Positions 25,997 through 36,610 of a stretch of 64,000 nt of DNA are shown piece after piece. Below the pieces are notes generated by a model. The model worked only from the letters and a program-made list of their open reading frames with translations. It ran no database searches and was not told the DNA's origin. The first letter of the stretch is position 1, and every line of letters begins with the position of its first letter. This stretch comes from Magnetococcales bacterium WMHbinv6 (GTDB lineage Bacteria > Pseudomonadota > Magnetococcia > Magnetococcales > Magnetaquicoccaceae), in assembly GCA_002753135.1 (NCBI GenBank), contig PDZV01000020.1, positions 1 to 64,000 of the forward strand, in the 5' to 3' direction. A program made the position numbers and the translations under genes.

Positions 25997-27838
25997 TTAA
26001 CCCACCATATTGATGATGGTTTGCATCATCTGGTCGGCGGTGGTGACCATTTTGCTGCACCCTTGGAAAGTCCGTTGGTAACGCAACAAATCGGTCAACT
26101 CTTCCTCCATGGAAACGCCGGAAGTGGATTGGCGTAATGTTTCCAGAAAATCCTGGGCCGCTTGTTGTGCGCTCATGGACTCTTTGTTCTGATTGATCAC
26201 CGCTCCCAATGCACCACTGACAGCGGCATAATGGCCGGTCAACGTTGCCGTTTGGTTGCCGATCAACACCTTCACATCACGCAAGCGGCTGTAGGCCAAG
26301 GCCCCCAGGTTATCGCCATCATCGAAAGTGGCGCTGGTGATACGGGTGGGATCGTTTGGATCACCATAAACCGCCACCATGCGGCCAACGCCCAAGGTAT
26401 TGGAATCATCGATCAGCGCCGGATTAACCCCCATATCGCGTGCCGCCGTACCACTGAACAGCACACCCATACCGAAGGCGGTCAACATATTGGAACTATC
26501 CGACAAGGTTCCATAATATTGACCCGTTGCCGACTGAATGCGCAGATGGTTGTCCGTGGTGACCGAAGCACTCATGTAACCGGTGTTGCCATCCTGATCC
26601 GTGGCATTATTAATCGCATCCACCACATCTTGTATCGTCATCGATCGGGTGACACTTATCCGAACGATATGGTCCAAATGATTAGCGTCTTTACCGACCG
26701 CGAAAACCATCTCGCCATCCTGGCTACGGGAAAAATCGACCGGGGCTCCTGAATAGAGCGGTGAGGTGGCGTCGGTTACCAGGGCATTGATCGGCGTCTG
26801 CAGGCTGGTGCCCAAAGCAAACGCCCCGGTTTGGCTGGTGTTCATGTTCTGGCCAACGGTCGTGCTGCCGATCAGATTGAACTGAAAGCGAATTTCGTCA
26901 GCCAAATCCTGCAACTGGGTGGCAAAGCCATTTTTGCCGTTGATCAGGGTATCCCGCACTTCGATCAGACCACCCAGTTCACCACCCTGGATGCGCAGCA
27001 CATCCCGACCATCCAGGGTAATGCCTTTAAAGTCGGTGGTTTTGCTTGGATCGGTCGGGTCCAGGGCATTTTTTACCGTACTGCGGGCCAAAGTCGCCGC
27101 ATGCACGGAGTCAGCCAGCAAACCTTGCCCACCGCCCATCATGATCTGCATGCCGTTGTTGGGCATATCCAAGGTTTGGATATTGACCAGCTTGCCCAGC
27201 TCCAGCACCATCTGGCGGCGTTGATCCAGCAAATCAAGCGGCGCATCGCTGCCACCGCGACCGGTGATCACGGCACTGATATCGCGAACGGCTTTCAAAC
27301 GGGCGTTGATATCGTCGAGCAGGACATCCACTTCCTTATCCACCGGGGTCAACAGACCGGTCAGGGTGGTATCCATCTTCTGGATATAGTTGGCAACACT
27401 CTGGCCACGGGTAATAAATTCCTCCCGGTTGACCGGGTTGGTGGGATTATCCACCAGATAATCGGCGGCGGTGAACAGATCACCCAAGCGGCTGTTCAGC
27501 CCCTCTCCTGCCGACTCATTGAAAATATTTTCCATCTGCTCCAGAAAGCGGGATTTGGCATCCAGGCTGCCTGTCTCCGACATGCCCAACTCCTGGCGGC
27601 GGTCCAGCAAATGGTCCAATTGCCGGGAAATATCTCTGATTTGAACACCCAGACCCATCGGGGCATTGACTTGGGTCACTTTCTGCCGCGAATAGCCCGT
27701 GGTATTGGCATTGGCAATATTGTGGGAGATGGTCTGCAATGTGGTTTGCGACGCATATATTCCCGATTGCGATGTGTTCAAAATGTTATTGACAGACATG
27801 CTGAACTGGACTCCCATTCGTTTCGTTTCTCCATCCAC
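25997..27838 (-). CDS. flgK: flagellar hook-associated protein 1 FlgK
   Basis: First junction protein between hook and filament. It has the rod-type N-terminal motif (YASQTTLQTISHNIANANTTGYSRQ) and the FlgK C-terminus (TLRQSTSGVSMEEELTDLLRYQRTFQG). Three in-frame ATGs are possible: 27838 (AAGGTG 7 nt upstream), 27817 and 27799. The last gives the shortest N-terminus before the conserved helix and matches family alignments better; the first has the best ribosome-binding spacing. It is the first gene of the flagellar operon. Confidence 0.93.
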   Translation of the reverse strand: MDGETKRMGVQFSMSVNNILNTSQSGIYASQTTLQTISHNIANANTTGYSRQKVTQVNAPMGLGVQIRDISRQLDHLLDRRQELGMSETGSLDAKSRFLEQMENIFNESAGEGLNSRLGDLFTAADYLVDNPTNPVNREEFITRGQSVANYIQKMDTTLTGLLTPVDKEVDVLLDDINARLKAVRDISAVITGRGGSDAPLDLLDQRRQMVLELGKLVNIQTLDMPNNGMQIMMGGGQGLLADSVHAATLARSTVKNALDPTDPSKTTDFKGITLDGRDVLRIQGGELGGLIEVRDTLINGKNGFATQLQDLADEIRFQFNLIGSTTVGQNMNTSQTGAFALGTSLQTPINALVTDATSPLYSGAPVDFSRSQDGEMVFAVGKDANHLDHIVRISVTRSMTIQDVVDAINNATDQDGNTGYMSASVTTDNHLRIQSATGQYYGTLSDSSNMLTAFGMGVLFSGTAARDMGVNPALIDDSNTLGVGRMVAVYGDPNDPTRITSATFDDGDNLGALAYSRLRDVKVLIGNQTATLTGHYAAVSGALGAVINQNKESMSAQQAAQDFLETLRQSTSGVSMEEELTDLLRYQRTFQGCSKMVTTADQMMQTIINMVG

Positions 27839-28251
27839 TCACACCTTATTCACCAGGCAGGAGTGGCGATGCCTTCCCTTATGCACCCAGTATGCCAATC
27901 ACAGAATGGGGTGTTTTATCCGTAGTGGATGCTGAATTTCATCTTTGCAACCATATGATTTTATACGATAAATTTAGACTGATAAATTTCACTAACCATG
28001 GCATGGGTCGCTTTTTTCCCACCGTGGTGGGCAAAATCCACGAATAGGACCGAATCTGCCCGGGGCTTGTCGGCAATTCTTGCCCGATCTCAATAACCTC
28101 TGAAGTTCCGTAATCATGGACCATTTGTTCCCACACCCCATGCAGGGATGACGTGTTGCCGGGATCGTGCTATGGTGGGCAAAGGCTGGGGTATCGGCAG
28201 GATACCGCCGGGCCTGGGCGTGTTGACCTTCGATTTGCGGTGAAACTTCTC
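27839..28251. other. divergent spacer between flgK and suhB
   Basis: About 410 nt without a gene. It holds the sigma-54-like site for flgK, an AT-rich stretch at 27950-28000, and a small CCCAC/GTGGG dyad near 28018-28031. No clear promoter for suhB was found. Confidence 0.5.
27882..27898 (-). promoter_or_regulatory. sigma-54-type promoter upstream of flgK
   Basis: On the minus strand TTGGCATACTGGGTGCA has the -24 GG and -12 GC separated by exactly 10 nt, within TGGCA and TGCA blocks. It is about 45 nt before the furthest flgK ATG. Sigma-54 control of hook-filament junction genes is known in polar-flagellated bacteria. Confidence 0.5.
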
Positions 28252-29097
28252 ATGAATTATTCTCCTCACACCAATGTGGCCATCCGGGCTGCCCGACAGG
28301 CAGGCAACCGTGCGGCTGAACTTTTTTCCCGGCGGCATGAACTGGAAGTGCGCAACAAGGATCATGGCGAATGGGTCAGCAACGCCGATACTGCCGTCGA
28401 ACGGGAAATTTTGTATCACCTGAAAAAAGGTTACCCGCAGTATGGAATTGTCGCCGAAGAGAGCGGGCGGCAGGGAGAGGGGTCAGAACGGTATTGGATT
28501 GTCGATCCCATCGATGGGACAGACAATTTTATCCATGGTATCCCCCATTTTGCCCTGTCGATTGCCTTGGCGGAAGCAAATGTGCTGTTGACCGGTGTGG
28601 TCTTTAATCCGATCAGCAACGAAATGTTCGTCGCGGAACGGGGACGGGGTGCCTATCTCAACGACCGGCGTATTCGCACCGGGCAAAATCGTCTGTTATC
28701 GAAAGCCCTGTTGGCAACCGGCTTCCCGGCCAAGCACAAAGAACATTTGCCTGCCTATCTGGATTCCTTCCGGATTCTCTGTGCAGCCAGCCACGGCATT
28801 CGCCGCCAGGGCAGCGCCGCGCTGGATCTCTGTTTTGTGGCCGATGATCGTTATGATGGTTTCTGGGAGCAGGGACTCTCCGCATGGGATGTGGCGGCGG
28901 GTGCCTTGGTTCTGCAGGAGGCAGGGGGGTTCATTACCGATTTTGCCGGAGAGGATGGGTATCTGCGTTCCGGCAATCTGGTTGCCGCCAATGCGGCCAT
29001 TCACTCCCGTCTGCTGGAAAAAATTCAATCCTCTGCTCTGTATCGTCCGGCCAAAGAGTCGGCTCTTGTCAGAGAGCCCCCGCCTGCTGCGGGATAA
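28252..29097 (+). CDS. suhB: inositol-1-monophosphatase family protein SuhB
   Basis: Mg2+-dependent phosphatase of the IMPase family; in bacteria SuhB also acts in rRNA transcription antitermination. From the ATG at 28252 the protein is 281 residues. Metal-binding motifs are clear: EE in IVAEESG, DPIDGTDNFIHGIPHFALSIAL, and the C-terminal WDVAAGALVLQEAGG. The length is slightly above the usual 265 because of a C-terminal tail. It converges on the mechanosensitive channel gene 15 nt downstream. Confidence 0.93.
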   Translation: MNYSPHTNVAIRAARQAGNRAAELFSRRHELEVRNKDHGEWVSNADTAVEREILYHLKKGYPQYGIVAEESGRQGEGSERYWIVDPIDGTDNFIHGIPHFALSIALAEANVLLTGVVFNPISNEMFVAERGRGAYLNDRRIRTGQNRLLSKALLATGFPAKHKEHLPAYLDSFRILCAASHGIRRQGSAALDLCFVADDRYDGFWEQGLSAWDVAAGALVLQEAGGFITDFAGEDGYLRSGNLVAANAAIHSRLLEKIQSSALYRPAKESALVREPPPAAG

Positions 29098-29111
29098 GGA
29101 TGTGTTGGCTC

Positions 29112-32100
29112 CTAACCAACCAAAGCCGCCACATCTTCCCGGCGGATGCGCACCTCCTGTTGCGGGAAGGGAATTTCGATGCCCATGCTGGCAAAGGTTT
29201 GATTGATGGCGCTATTCAGGCGGTCACGCACCACCCAGCGCAGACTGGGATCCGGCAAAAAGGCCCACAATTCAAAATCCAGCGTACTGGTACCATGCTG
29301 CATGAACAGTGCCTCCGGGGCAGGATCAGATAATACGCCGGGCTGCTGCAGGGCCAGATCCAACAGGGCACGTTTGACCGCTTCCACATCGGAACCGTAG
29401 GCCACGCCAATCTTGATGACAATGCGCAAGGTGGTATTGGCCAGGGTCCAGTTGGTCACCTCTTTGGTGATCAAATCCCGGTTGGGGATCAACTGCTCCT
29501 GATAATCGGTATTGACCACGGTTGTGGCGCGAATGTTGATGCGGGTAATGCGTCCGGTAATGGTATTGCCGATGGTGATCATATCCCCGACCCGCACCGG
29601 TCTTTCCAGCAGCAAAATAATCCCGCTGACAAAGTTGGCAACAATTTCCTGCAAACCAAAACCGATGCCGACGCTGATGGCCGCCACCAGCCAACCCACC
29701 TTGGCGATATCCAGATGCAGTTCATTCAACGCCGAAAGCAGGCCGACAATAAAAATCAGATAGCGCGAGATGGTCAAGACCGCATAGCGGGAACCGGCAT
29801 CCAGAGAGAGCCAGGAGTAGAGCAACAGCTCATAAATGCGCGGCAAATGTTTGATCACCCAGCCAACCACCAGCAAGGTAATGGCAAAACGGAGCAGATC
29901 GACCAAAGAGACCAACACCAATTGACCATCACTGCCGGTGGTGCTGAAAATGGTCAAACCTTTGAGTGCCTGAAAAAGCTGTTCGTGAATGCCCCAATAG
30001 TTGCCCAGCAACAACAAGCCGCCCAGAATGAACAACATGCGCAGCGAATCATTGATCTGACGGGCAATTTGTGTCCGACTGAGGGTGCCGCGCGCCCCGG
30101 GTGCCAACACCGTCGGGGCCCGACGGCGGCGGCGGATCAACGATTCGATGGCTGACGCGGTCAGGCGATAGAGGCCGATCATCAGGAAAAAGGTCAACAC
30201 CGAACGGATTCCGTTATAGGCCAGCCAGGTGGCACCAAAACGATAGCCGGAAATATCCAATACCACCACTACCACCATGAACAAGGTCAACAGGCGACTG
30301 ACCAACCCCCAATGGCGGGTAAAACGGGCGGTCAGAGAGCGGCGGCCCGGATGATTGGCTGGCAGGGTGTTGAGTTGGGCGTGCGCCAGGGCATGGTGCG
30401 GCAAGGGGGCATTGGGATGAATCAAGCGATAGATCACCCAGGCGATGATACACTCAAACAGGGTATATCCCAAACGAGGCAACACCTCATAGTGAAACGG
30501 CGGGCCACGAAAGATGACCCAGAGCGGCAAAAAGAGCAGATAGGCCGCCAAGGCCAAACGAATGGAGGCGGACAGAGTGTGGGTCACGGCAAGCGGCAGT
30601 TTCAGCACCCGTTGCGCCAAACCACCCGGAGCCAGCAACAACCGGTTGCTCTCCCACAACAGAATAAACAGGGCAATAATCAACACCCCTTCCGTCAACA
30701 ACAAGCGCAGGACGGGAGGAAACAAAGTGAGCAGGGCCGCTGGCCAGGGAAGCCACTCTCCGGCCAACAGCAGCGTCGCCAGCCAAAGAGGCACAGGCAG
30801 CGGCAACAACAGGGTTGCCAGTATGGTGGGTATGGGTACGGATGCAGCCGATGCGGCATGGTTTGCCGCCGGGGCATCCAGCGCCAAACGGCGCAGAGAC
30901 CGTTTTACCTGCCATAACAGAGGCGGCAACAACAGAAAAAGAGACAGCATGCTCAGCAGAGGCCAGGGTTCCTGCAACGCCAGCCAGGCGGCTTGCCACT
31001 GTTCATCGCTGATCGTATAACGCAGCAGAGTGCGCAAGCCGCTGTTGCGGGAGGTGGAAAAAAGCTCCTCCAACAGTTGCTGAAAGAGGGCCATGCTGGG
31101 CGGCGGGGCATCCTGAATCCAGAAAATGCGCGACAACAAAAAACTTTCGGTGCGATTCAAGGTGTTGGTCCTCTCCAGGATCAACAGCTGCAATCGTTGT
31201 CCCTCCGCTTGCAGATCAAACAGCAACCGTTTTTCTTCACTGAGCAATTGCCGATAGCTGTTGCGCAGTTGCGTGGCCTGTTGGGCAAAGATTTCCCGCT
31301 GACGTTCCGGCAAGCCATTTTGCACCTCGGCCAGGGAGGCGGCCCAGGAGCTGTTCAGTTCAGCCAGAGCCGAATCCATCACAAACAGGCGGGGCTGCAG
31401 ATCGGTCAACTGGCGCAGCAACTCCGGATAGAGCGGCTCGCGCAGATCCCAACGACGGCGATTGAGACGTTTATAATTTTCCTTGAGAATATCTGCCGCC
31501 AACCCCTGTGTGCCGAACTGCTGGGTCAAGGTTTCCAGACTTTTCAAGTCGCTTTTTTCATTCTGCAGCAGATGTTCCTGTTCGGAAGCGGCACTGACCA
31601 CCTCCGTTTGCAATTTGCTGAGATCGGCCCGTTCTTTTTGCAGGCGGGCAATGGTCAACTCCCAACCGGCCAAAAATTTTTGTTCCGGCTCTGTCGCCTG
31701 TTGGGCGGCCAACTCTTTGCGGCGCAACACCTCTTGCGAGTTGGTCACGGCAGCAGCCTGCTGATTGTTGAGCGCCTCTTGATAGAGCGTAAATATCTTC
31801 TGCTGATATTGGCGGCTGTTTTGCGCCACCTCCAGCTGTTTATCATGCAAGGTGACGGTGGCCATGGCCATATTTTGTTCCGCTTCCCAACGGGCAATGC
31901 TGTTTTGGGTCAACAGCAATTCAATACGGGCATTTTCTGCCTGCAGGGTCAGGGAACGTTTTTTATTGCCCTCCGCTTTTGCCGACAAATCACGAATTTG
32001 TTGGTAACGGTCCTGCGCCTGCTTCAACCGTTCTTTGGCTGTGATGGTTTTTTCTGGAATTTGTCCCAAGAGCAGTTGCCGTTCTTTGGCCTGTGCCGTC

Positions 32101-32600
32101 AGGGTATCGACCGCCTGGGTTGCTTTTTCCAAGGCCTCCTGCACCTGTTTGAATGCTTCCGGTGTTGGTTTTTCCGGTGGCCTGGGTGTCTGTTGCTGGG
32201 CAAGCTGGTCCAAGGTTTTTTTCAGGCTCTCTTCCTGGGCCTTCCAGTCGGTATGACTGCTGCGCAAGCTCTGCAGCCGCTCCATGGTCTCCAGATATTC
32301 CTGCAACAGGGCAACCCGTTTTTGCAACAAAGCCCGCTGCTGTTCCAGGGTTTCCTCCTTGCTCTCTTTGGGCAAACCGTTCAACTCGCTGGTTACGCCC
32401 TCGAGCAAAGTACGTAACAGCGTCGGCGGCGGTGACGGATTATCCCACAGGGAGGCCAGCGACAGGGGTGCGGTGGCCGTGCCGCTGCTCCCGGTGGTGG
32501 TCGCCGAGACCGGCAAGGTGCCAACCCGTGCCGGAGTGGCTGCCCAGGCTGGAAAAATGGATCCCAAAGCGACCAGCAGCAAAAAAGCGAAACGATACAT
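29112..32600 (-). CDS. large mechanosensitive channel, MscK/KefA type
   Basis: Mechanosensitive channel of the MscS superfamily, releasing solutes under hypo-osmotic shock. From the ATG at 32600 (GGAAG upstream) it has 1162 residues: a signal peptide (FAFLLLVALGSIFPAWA), a periplasmic coiled-coil region rich in Gln/Leu/Glu to about residue 500, roughly ten membrane helices, then the MscS pore and beta domain (GLQEIVANFVSGIILLLERPVRVGDMI, LIPNRDLI). The size and order match MscK rather than small MscS. Confidence 0.92.
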   Translation of the reverse strand: MYRFAFLLLVALGSIFPAWAATPARVGTLPVSATTTGSSGTATAPLSLASLWDNPSPPPTLLRTLLEGVTSELNGLPKESKEETLEQQRALLQKRVALLQEYLETMERLQSLRSSHTDWKAQEESLKKTLDQLAQQQTPRPPEKPTPEAFKQVQEALEKATQAVDTLTAQAKERQLLLGQIPEKTITAKERLKQAQDRYQQIRDLSAKAEGNKKRSLTLQAENARIELLLTQNSIARWEAEQNMAMATVTLHDKQLEVAQNSRQYQQKIFTLYQEALNNQQAAAVTNSQEVLRRKELAAQQATEPEQKFLAGWELTIARLQKERADLSKLQTEVVSAASEQEHLLQNEKSDLKSLETLTQQFGTQGLAADILKENYKRLNRRRWDLREPLYPELLRQLTDLQPRLFVMDSALAELNSSWAASLAEVQNGLPERQREIFAQQATQLRNSYRQLLSEEKRLLFDLQAEGQRLQLLILERTNTLNRTESFLLSRIFWIQDAPPPSMALFQQLLEELFSTSRNSGLRTLLRYTISDEQWQAAWLALQEPWPLLSMLSLFLLLPPLLWQVKRSLRRLALDAPAANHAASAASVPIPTILATLLLPLPVPLWLATLLLAGEWLPWPAALLTLFPPVLRLLLTEGVLIIALFILLWESNRLLLAPGGLAQRVLKLPLAVTHTLSASIRLALAAYLLFLPLWVIFRGPPFHYEVLPRLGYTLFECIIAWVIYRLIHPNAPLPHHALAHAQLNTLPANHPGRRSLTARFTRHWGLVSRLLTLFMVVVVVLDISGYRFGATWLAYNGIRSVLTFFLMIGLYRLTASAIESLIRRRRRAPTVLAPGARGTLSRTQIARQINDSLRMLFILGGLLLLGNYWGIHEQLFQALKGLTIFSTTGSDGQLVLVSLVDLLRFAITLLVVGWVIKHLPRIYELLLYSWLSLDAGSRYAVLTISRYLIFIVGLLSALNELHLDIAKVGWLVAAISVGIGFGLQEIVANFVSGIILLLERPVRVGDMITIGNTITGRITRINIRATTVVNTDYQEQLIPNRDLITKEVTNWTLANTTLRIVIKIGVAYGSDVEAVKRALLDLALQQPGVLSDPAPEALFMQHGTSTLDFELWAFLPDPSLRWVVRDRLNSAINQTFASMGIEIPFPQQEVRIRREDVAALVG

Positions 32601-32725
32601 AATGAGCTTCCACAAGCAAAACAAATGAGACAGATGAGTTACTATAATATAGAAGAGGTGGCGCGCGCCTGTATACCCGGGATGAACGCCGCCAGAGGCA
32701 ATCCACCGCCCGGCACGGCAAAGGA

Positions 32726-32754
32726 TTGCATTTTGCCGATGAGATTGTTACAAC
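32726..32754 (+). promoter_or_regulatory. possible copA promoter
   Basis: TTGCAT, 17 nt, TACAAC in the divergent 283-nt spacer between the channel gene and copA. The elements are only partial matches. No CueR- or CsoR-type palindrome was recognised near it. Confidence 0.25.
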
Positions 32755-32883
32755 TCCGGCGCATGGGTTGGGAAACCAAATCGGCACCGCACTGTCCAAG
32801 AAGCGGTATTGCCCGAATCACCCCGGTTGCCGCCCGGCGTTGCCGCCGGTCTGCATGCCTATCCTGCGAAAGTTGTTGTCGCC

Positions 32884-35310
32884 ATGTCTGCATCCTCCAT
32901 GACGCTGCCGGTCAGCGGTCTCTCCTGCGGCTCCTGTGCCGCCCGTTTGCAACGCCATCTGCTGCAAACAGCGGGCATTGAACAGGCGCAAGTCAATCTG
33001 GCCACCGCACAAGCCACCCTGGCCACCACCTTGCCCTTGGATAACATCATCGCTGCGGTGGAAAGCGCCGGCTTCCGTGTCCCGGAACAGACAACCACCT
33101 TGACCATTCGCGGTCTCTCCTGTGCTTCCTGCGTGCGCCGGGCGGAAACAGCTTTGGCGCAACTTTCCGGCATTCGCCAGGTGAGCATCAATCTGGCCAA
33201 TGCCACCGTACAGGTGCGCTATATCGCCGAACAGGTCGCTTTGCAGCAGATGCAAGAGGCGGTGCAAGCCATCGGCTTTCAACTGCTCCCCTCGTGCGAA
33301 GAGAGCAGCCCGGAGGATCGGGCGGAGAGCGAACGGCAACAGGAGTATCGGGATCTGCGCCAACGCCTGATCATCGGTGCCCTGCTCCTGACCGGGGTGT
33401 TGATTCTCGACCACGGCAGCATGATGGGTTGGCACGATCATGGCCTCTCCGTTTCCCTGAATCACGCGCTGCAGGCGGTGCTGACAACACCCTTGCAATG
33501 GTGGGTAGGGTGGTATTTTCACCACAGCACCCTGACTCTGTTGCGCCATGGCGCTGCCAACATGCACACACTGGTCACCATCGGCACCTTCAGCGCCTAT
33601 GGCTATTCGTTGCTGGCCGTCTTGTTGCCGGAGCTGTTTCAGGGCAGCGGCCTGCAGGCAGAGGTCTATTTTGAGACGGCAGGATCGATCATCGTCCTTA
33701 TTTTATTGGGTCGCTTTCTGGAAGCCCGCGCCCGTGGCCGCACCTCGCAGGCGATTCGTCAACTGGTCGGGCAGGTGCCCAAACAGGCACGGGTGATGCG
33801 CGGTAGCGAAGAGGTGGCCATTCCCCTGAGCCATGTGTTGCCGGGGGATCGGGTGGTGGTGCGGCCCGGTGAACGGTTGCCGGTGGATGGCGTGGTGCTG
33901 GAAGGGGAGTCGAGTGTCGATGAATCGATGATTACCGGTGAATCGTTGCCGGTATGGCGTCGCGCCGGAGATGCGGTGATCGGTGGTACCATCAACGGAC
34001 AAGGGGCCCTGCTCTGCAGTGCCACACGGGTCGGACAAAGCACGGTGTTGGCGCAAATTATCGCCATGGTACGGCAGGCCCAGCAGGCCAAACCACCGAT
34101 CGCCCATCTGGCGGATCGTATCGCCGCCCTCTTTGTGCCGACCGTTCTGGTCATTGCTGCCGTCACTTTTCTGGCCTGGTGGATCTGGGGACCGGAACCG
34201 GTCTTGACCCATGCCATGCTCAGCGCCGTTGCCGTTTTGATCATCGCCTGCCCTTGCGCCCTGGGCCTGGCCACTCCCACCTCCATTCTGGTCGGTACCG
34301 GACGTGGGGCGGAGATGGGTATTCTGATTCGCGGCAACGCCGCTCTGGAGACGGCCCACCGCTTGACCTGCGTGGTCTTCGACAAAACCGGCACCCTGAC
34401 CAACGGCAAACCCAGGCTGACCGACTGGCATGGCAGCCGCGACGATCTGGCCCTGGTCGCCACCGCTGAGCGGGCTTCGGAACATCCCATCGCCATGGCC
34501 ATCGTCGCCTACGCCAAAGAGGAAAAAATCCCCTTGGGCAAAACGGAAAGCTTTGCCGCCATTCCCGGACAGGGTGTGCAGGCCCGCATCGACGGACGGG
34601 AGATACTGGTTGGTACCCGTCGTCTGTTACAGCAACAGGGCGTGGCCATCGCAACCGACGCCGAGACCCAACTGCAGCAACTGGAACAGGAGGGCAAAAC
34701 GGCCCTGCTGGCGGCTGTAGAGGGGCAGGTGGTCGCTGTTCTGGCGGTGGCAGATACGGTGCGTCCCGGCAGTCGGGCAGCGGTGGCGGCCCTGCAGCAG
34801 GCTGGCATTGGCGTGGCTTTGCTCACCGGTGACAATCAACGCACGGCCCAGGCCATCGCCCGGCAATTGGCCATACCCCAGGTGTTGGCCGAGGTGTTGC
34901 CTGGCGACAAGGCTGCAGAAATTGCCCGTCTGCAACAGGCGGGCGAGGTGGTCGCCATGGTGGGTGACGGCATCAATGATGCCCCTGCCCTGGCCCGCGC
35001 CGATGTGGGCATCGCCATGGCTGCCGGAACCGATGTGGCCATGGAGGCCGCCGACATCACCCTGATGCACAGTGATCCGCAAGGGGTGGCAACGGCCATC
35101 CAGCTGTCACGGGCCACCATGAACAACATTCGGCAAAATTTGTTCTGGGCCTTTGCCTACAACGTGTTATTGATTCCGCTGGCAGCTGGTGCCTGGTATC
35201 CTCTGTTTGGCATACAACTGTCACCGGTGATCGCGGCGGCGGCCATGGGACTCTCCAGTGTCACGGTGGTCAGCAACGCCCTGCGCCTGCGCCGCTTTCG
35301 CCATGGATAA
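32884..35310 (+). CDS. copA: copper-translocating P1B-type ATPase CopA
   Basis: Cu(I) efflux pump of the inner membrane. From the ATG at 32884 it has 808 residues. Two N-terminal metal-binding domains carry [11 protein letters not shown] and [12 protein letters not shown]. The membrane metal site [12 protein letters not shown], the actuator TGES, the phosphorylation site DKTGTLTNG, the SEHPIA nucleotide-binding signature and [16 protein letters not shown] are all intact. The frame is open for 25 codons upstream of the chosen start. It overlaps the following Nudix gene by 8 nt. Confidence 0.95.
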   Translation: MSASSMTLPVSGLSCGSCAARLQRHLLQTAGIEQAQVNLATAQATLATTLPLDNIIAAVESAGFRVPEQTTTLTIRGLSCASCVRRAETALAQLSGIRQVSINLANATVQVRYIAEQVALQQMQEAVQAIGFQLLPSCEESSPEDRAESERQQEYRDLRQRLIIGALLLTGVLILDHGSMMGWHDHGLSVSLNHALQAVLTTPLQWWVGWYFHHSTLTLLRHGAANMHTLVTIGTFSAYGYSLLAVLLPELFQGSGLQAEVYFETAGSIIVLILLGRFLEARARGRTSQAIRQLVGQVPKQARVMRGSEEVAIPLSHVLPGDRVVVRPGERLPVDGVVLEGESSVDESMITGESLPVWRRAGDAVIGGTINGQGALLCSATRVGQSTVLAQIIAMVRQAQQAKPPIAHLADRIAALFVPTVLVIAAVTFLAWWIWGPEPVLTHAMLSAVAVLIIACPCALGLATPTSILVGTGRGAEMGILIRGNAALETAHRLTCVVFDKTGTLTNGKPRLTDWHGSRDDLALVATAERASEHPIAMAIVAYAKEEKIPLGKTESFAAIPGQGVQARIDGREILVGTRRLLQQQGVAIATDAETQLQQLEQEGKTALLAAVEGQVVAVLAVADTVRPGSRAAVAALQQAGIGVALLTGDNQRTAQAIARQLAIPQVLAEVLPGDKAAEIARLQQAGEVVAMVGDGINDAPALARADVGIAMAAGTDVAMEAADITLMHSDPQGVATAIQLSRATMNNIRQNLFWAFAYNVLLIPLAAGAWYPLFGIQLSPVIAAAAMGLSSVTVVSNALRLRRFRHG

Positions 35311-36214
35311 AGAGGCGGTCATCGCACAACTCAACGGTCTGTTTCAGCATACGCTGGGCGAAGCACGCCTGTTGGCCATCACCAACCAGGTTCCCCCTCT
35401 GCAACAGGATGCCAGGCAGCCTGCCTATCTGCCAGCCCCGGCAGAGTGGCCGGATCCGCCCCTCAACGATCTGCATGCCATCATCCCCGATTGGCACTAT
35501 CCCTGCCCGCAACTGTGCTATCAGGAGATTGATTACAAGGGCATTTTGTGGCTGCGGCGGCAACGGCAACTGGGGCATCAACAGCCAGATCAGCGCGGTG
35601 GTCCCCTTTTGCTCAGCGCCGCCACCTTGCCCTATTGCGTCGAAAGTGAAGCGTTGCTCCTGCAACACCGCAGCCCCCGCTCTGCCACCTTTCCCGACAG
35701 CTTGCACATCATCGGCGGCTCACTGTCACCACGACAGCAGGAGAGGCCACTGGATCGCAGCTTGCGGGATACCGCCCTGCGGGAGAGCCGCGAGGAGACG
35801 GGATTGACCCTCGCCCTGCCGGAAAACAGCACTGTTTTTTTGGCAATTGAATATAAAACCGGTTGCTTCCAGGCGGTATTTGTACCACAACCGGTCACCG
35901 CCCATGCCCTGACGACCAGGCACACCACCTGGGAAGGGGAGCTGCTGTGCATTCCCTTTCGACAGCTGGATCGCTTGCTGCTCGATACCTGGCACAGCTT
36001 TGGTTACCGGCTGGTCCCCTCCTGCCTGCTGCACCTGTTGGCCTGGCTGGCAAGCGGTGGCCCTGGTCCATCGATTCGTTTGGGCAGTCAAGGCGTATCC
36101 GCTCACGCGTTGTATCAGACGGTTATGGATGCGTTGCAACAACAGGCTGCAGAGCAGCCGGAAATATTTGCGGCACAGTTTGCTACCACTGCCGTGGCAC
36201 CTGTGCTGATTTAA
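35303..36214 (+). CDS. Nudix hydrolase domain protein
   Basis: A 303-residue protein with a C-terminal Nudix hydrolase domain. The Nudix box can be read from IIGGSLSP to RESREETGL, with the catalytic REx2EE residues intact but about four extra residues near its start. The N-terminal 120 residues resemble no family I recognise. Its ATG lies inside the last codons of copA (8-nt overlap), so the two are cotranslated. The substrate cannot be predicted; the link to copper export is unexplained. Confidence 0.72.
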   Translation: MDKEAVIAQLNGLFQHTLGEARLLAITNQVPPLQQDARQPAYLPAPAEWPDPPLNDLHAIIPDWHYPCPQLCYQEIDYKGILWLRRQRQLGHQQPDQRGGPLLLSAATLPYCVESEALLLQHRSPRSATFPDSLHIIGGSLSPRQQERPLDRSLRDTALRESREETGLTLALPENSTVFLAIEYKTGCFQAVFVPQPVTAHALTTRHTTWEGELLCIPFRQLDRLLLDTWHSFGYRLVPSCLLHLLAWLASGGPGPSIRLGSQGVSAHALYQTVMDALQQQAAEQPEIFAAQFATTAVAPVLI

Positions 36215-36233
36215 CCTTGTGGAGAGTGTGGTC

Positions 36234-36575
36234 ATGATTCTGGAAAGTTTTGCCAACCCGAATCCGGAACGGGATTATCGTATCGAAATGCACTGCCCGG
36301 AGTTTACCTGCCTCTGCCCGAAAACCGGTCAGCCCGATTTTGCCGAAATCGTCATCTCCTACATTCCAGACAAGCTCTGTGTGGAGTTGAAATCGTTGAA
36401 GCTCTATCTGTGGAGTTTTCGGGATCAGGGCGCGTTTCATGAGGCGGTCACCAACCGCATTGCGGATGATCTGGTGGCGGCGGTCGCGCCCCGTTATCTG
36501 TCGGTGACCGGCAAATTTTTGGTCAGAGGCGGTATTTCCACCTCGGTGATGGTGGAATATCGTCAGCCGACCTGA
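36234..36575 (+). CDS. queF: NADPH-dependent 7-cyano-7-deazaguanine reductase QueF
   Basis: Reduces preQ0 to preQ1 in queuosine biosynthesis. The 113-residue protein is the short, single-domain QueF type: the catalytic Cys is in [14 protein letters not shown], and the QueF signature is [16 protein letters not shown]. The ATG at 36234 follows GGAGAG; a GTG five codons upstream is possible. It sits 19 nt after the Nudix gene. No preQ1 riboswitch is present in that short gap. Confidence 0.94.
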   Translation: MILESFANPNPERDYRIEMHCPEFTCLCPKTGQPDFAEIVISYIPDKLCVELKSLKLYLWSFRDQGAFHEAVTNRIADDLVAAVAPRYLSVTGKFLVRGGISTSVMVEYRQPT

Positions 36576-36610
36576 CGGCAAGGCAGGGATCTCTTGCCGT
36601 CAGATGGCCG

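Noticed and set aside
28012-28035. Terminator in the flgK-suhB spacer
   Set aside because: The CCCAC/GTGGG stem is preceded, not followed, by the T run on the plus strand, and on the minus strand an A run follows. Neither orientation fits.
30993-32417. 474-codon plus-strand open frame
   Set aside because: Antisense to the coiled-coil part of the mechanosensitive channel; Gln-rich coiled-coil codons produce long open antisense frames.
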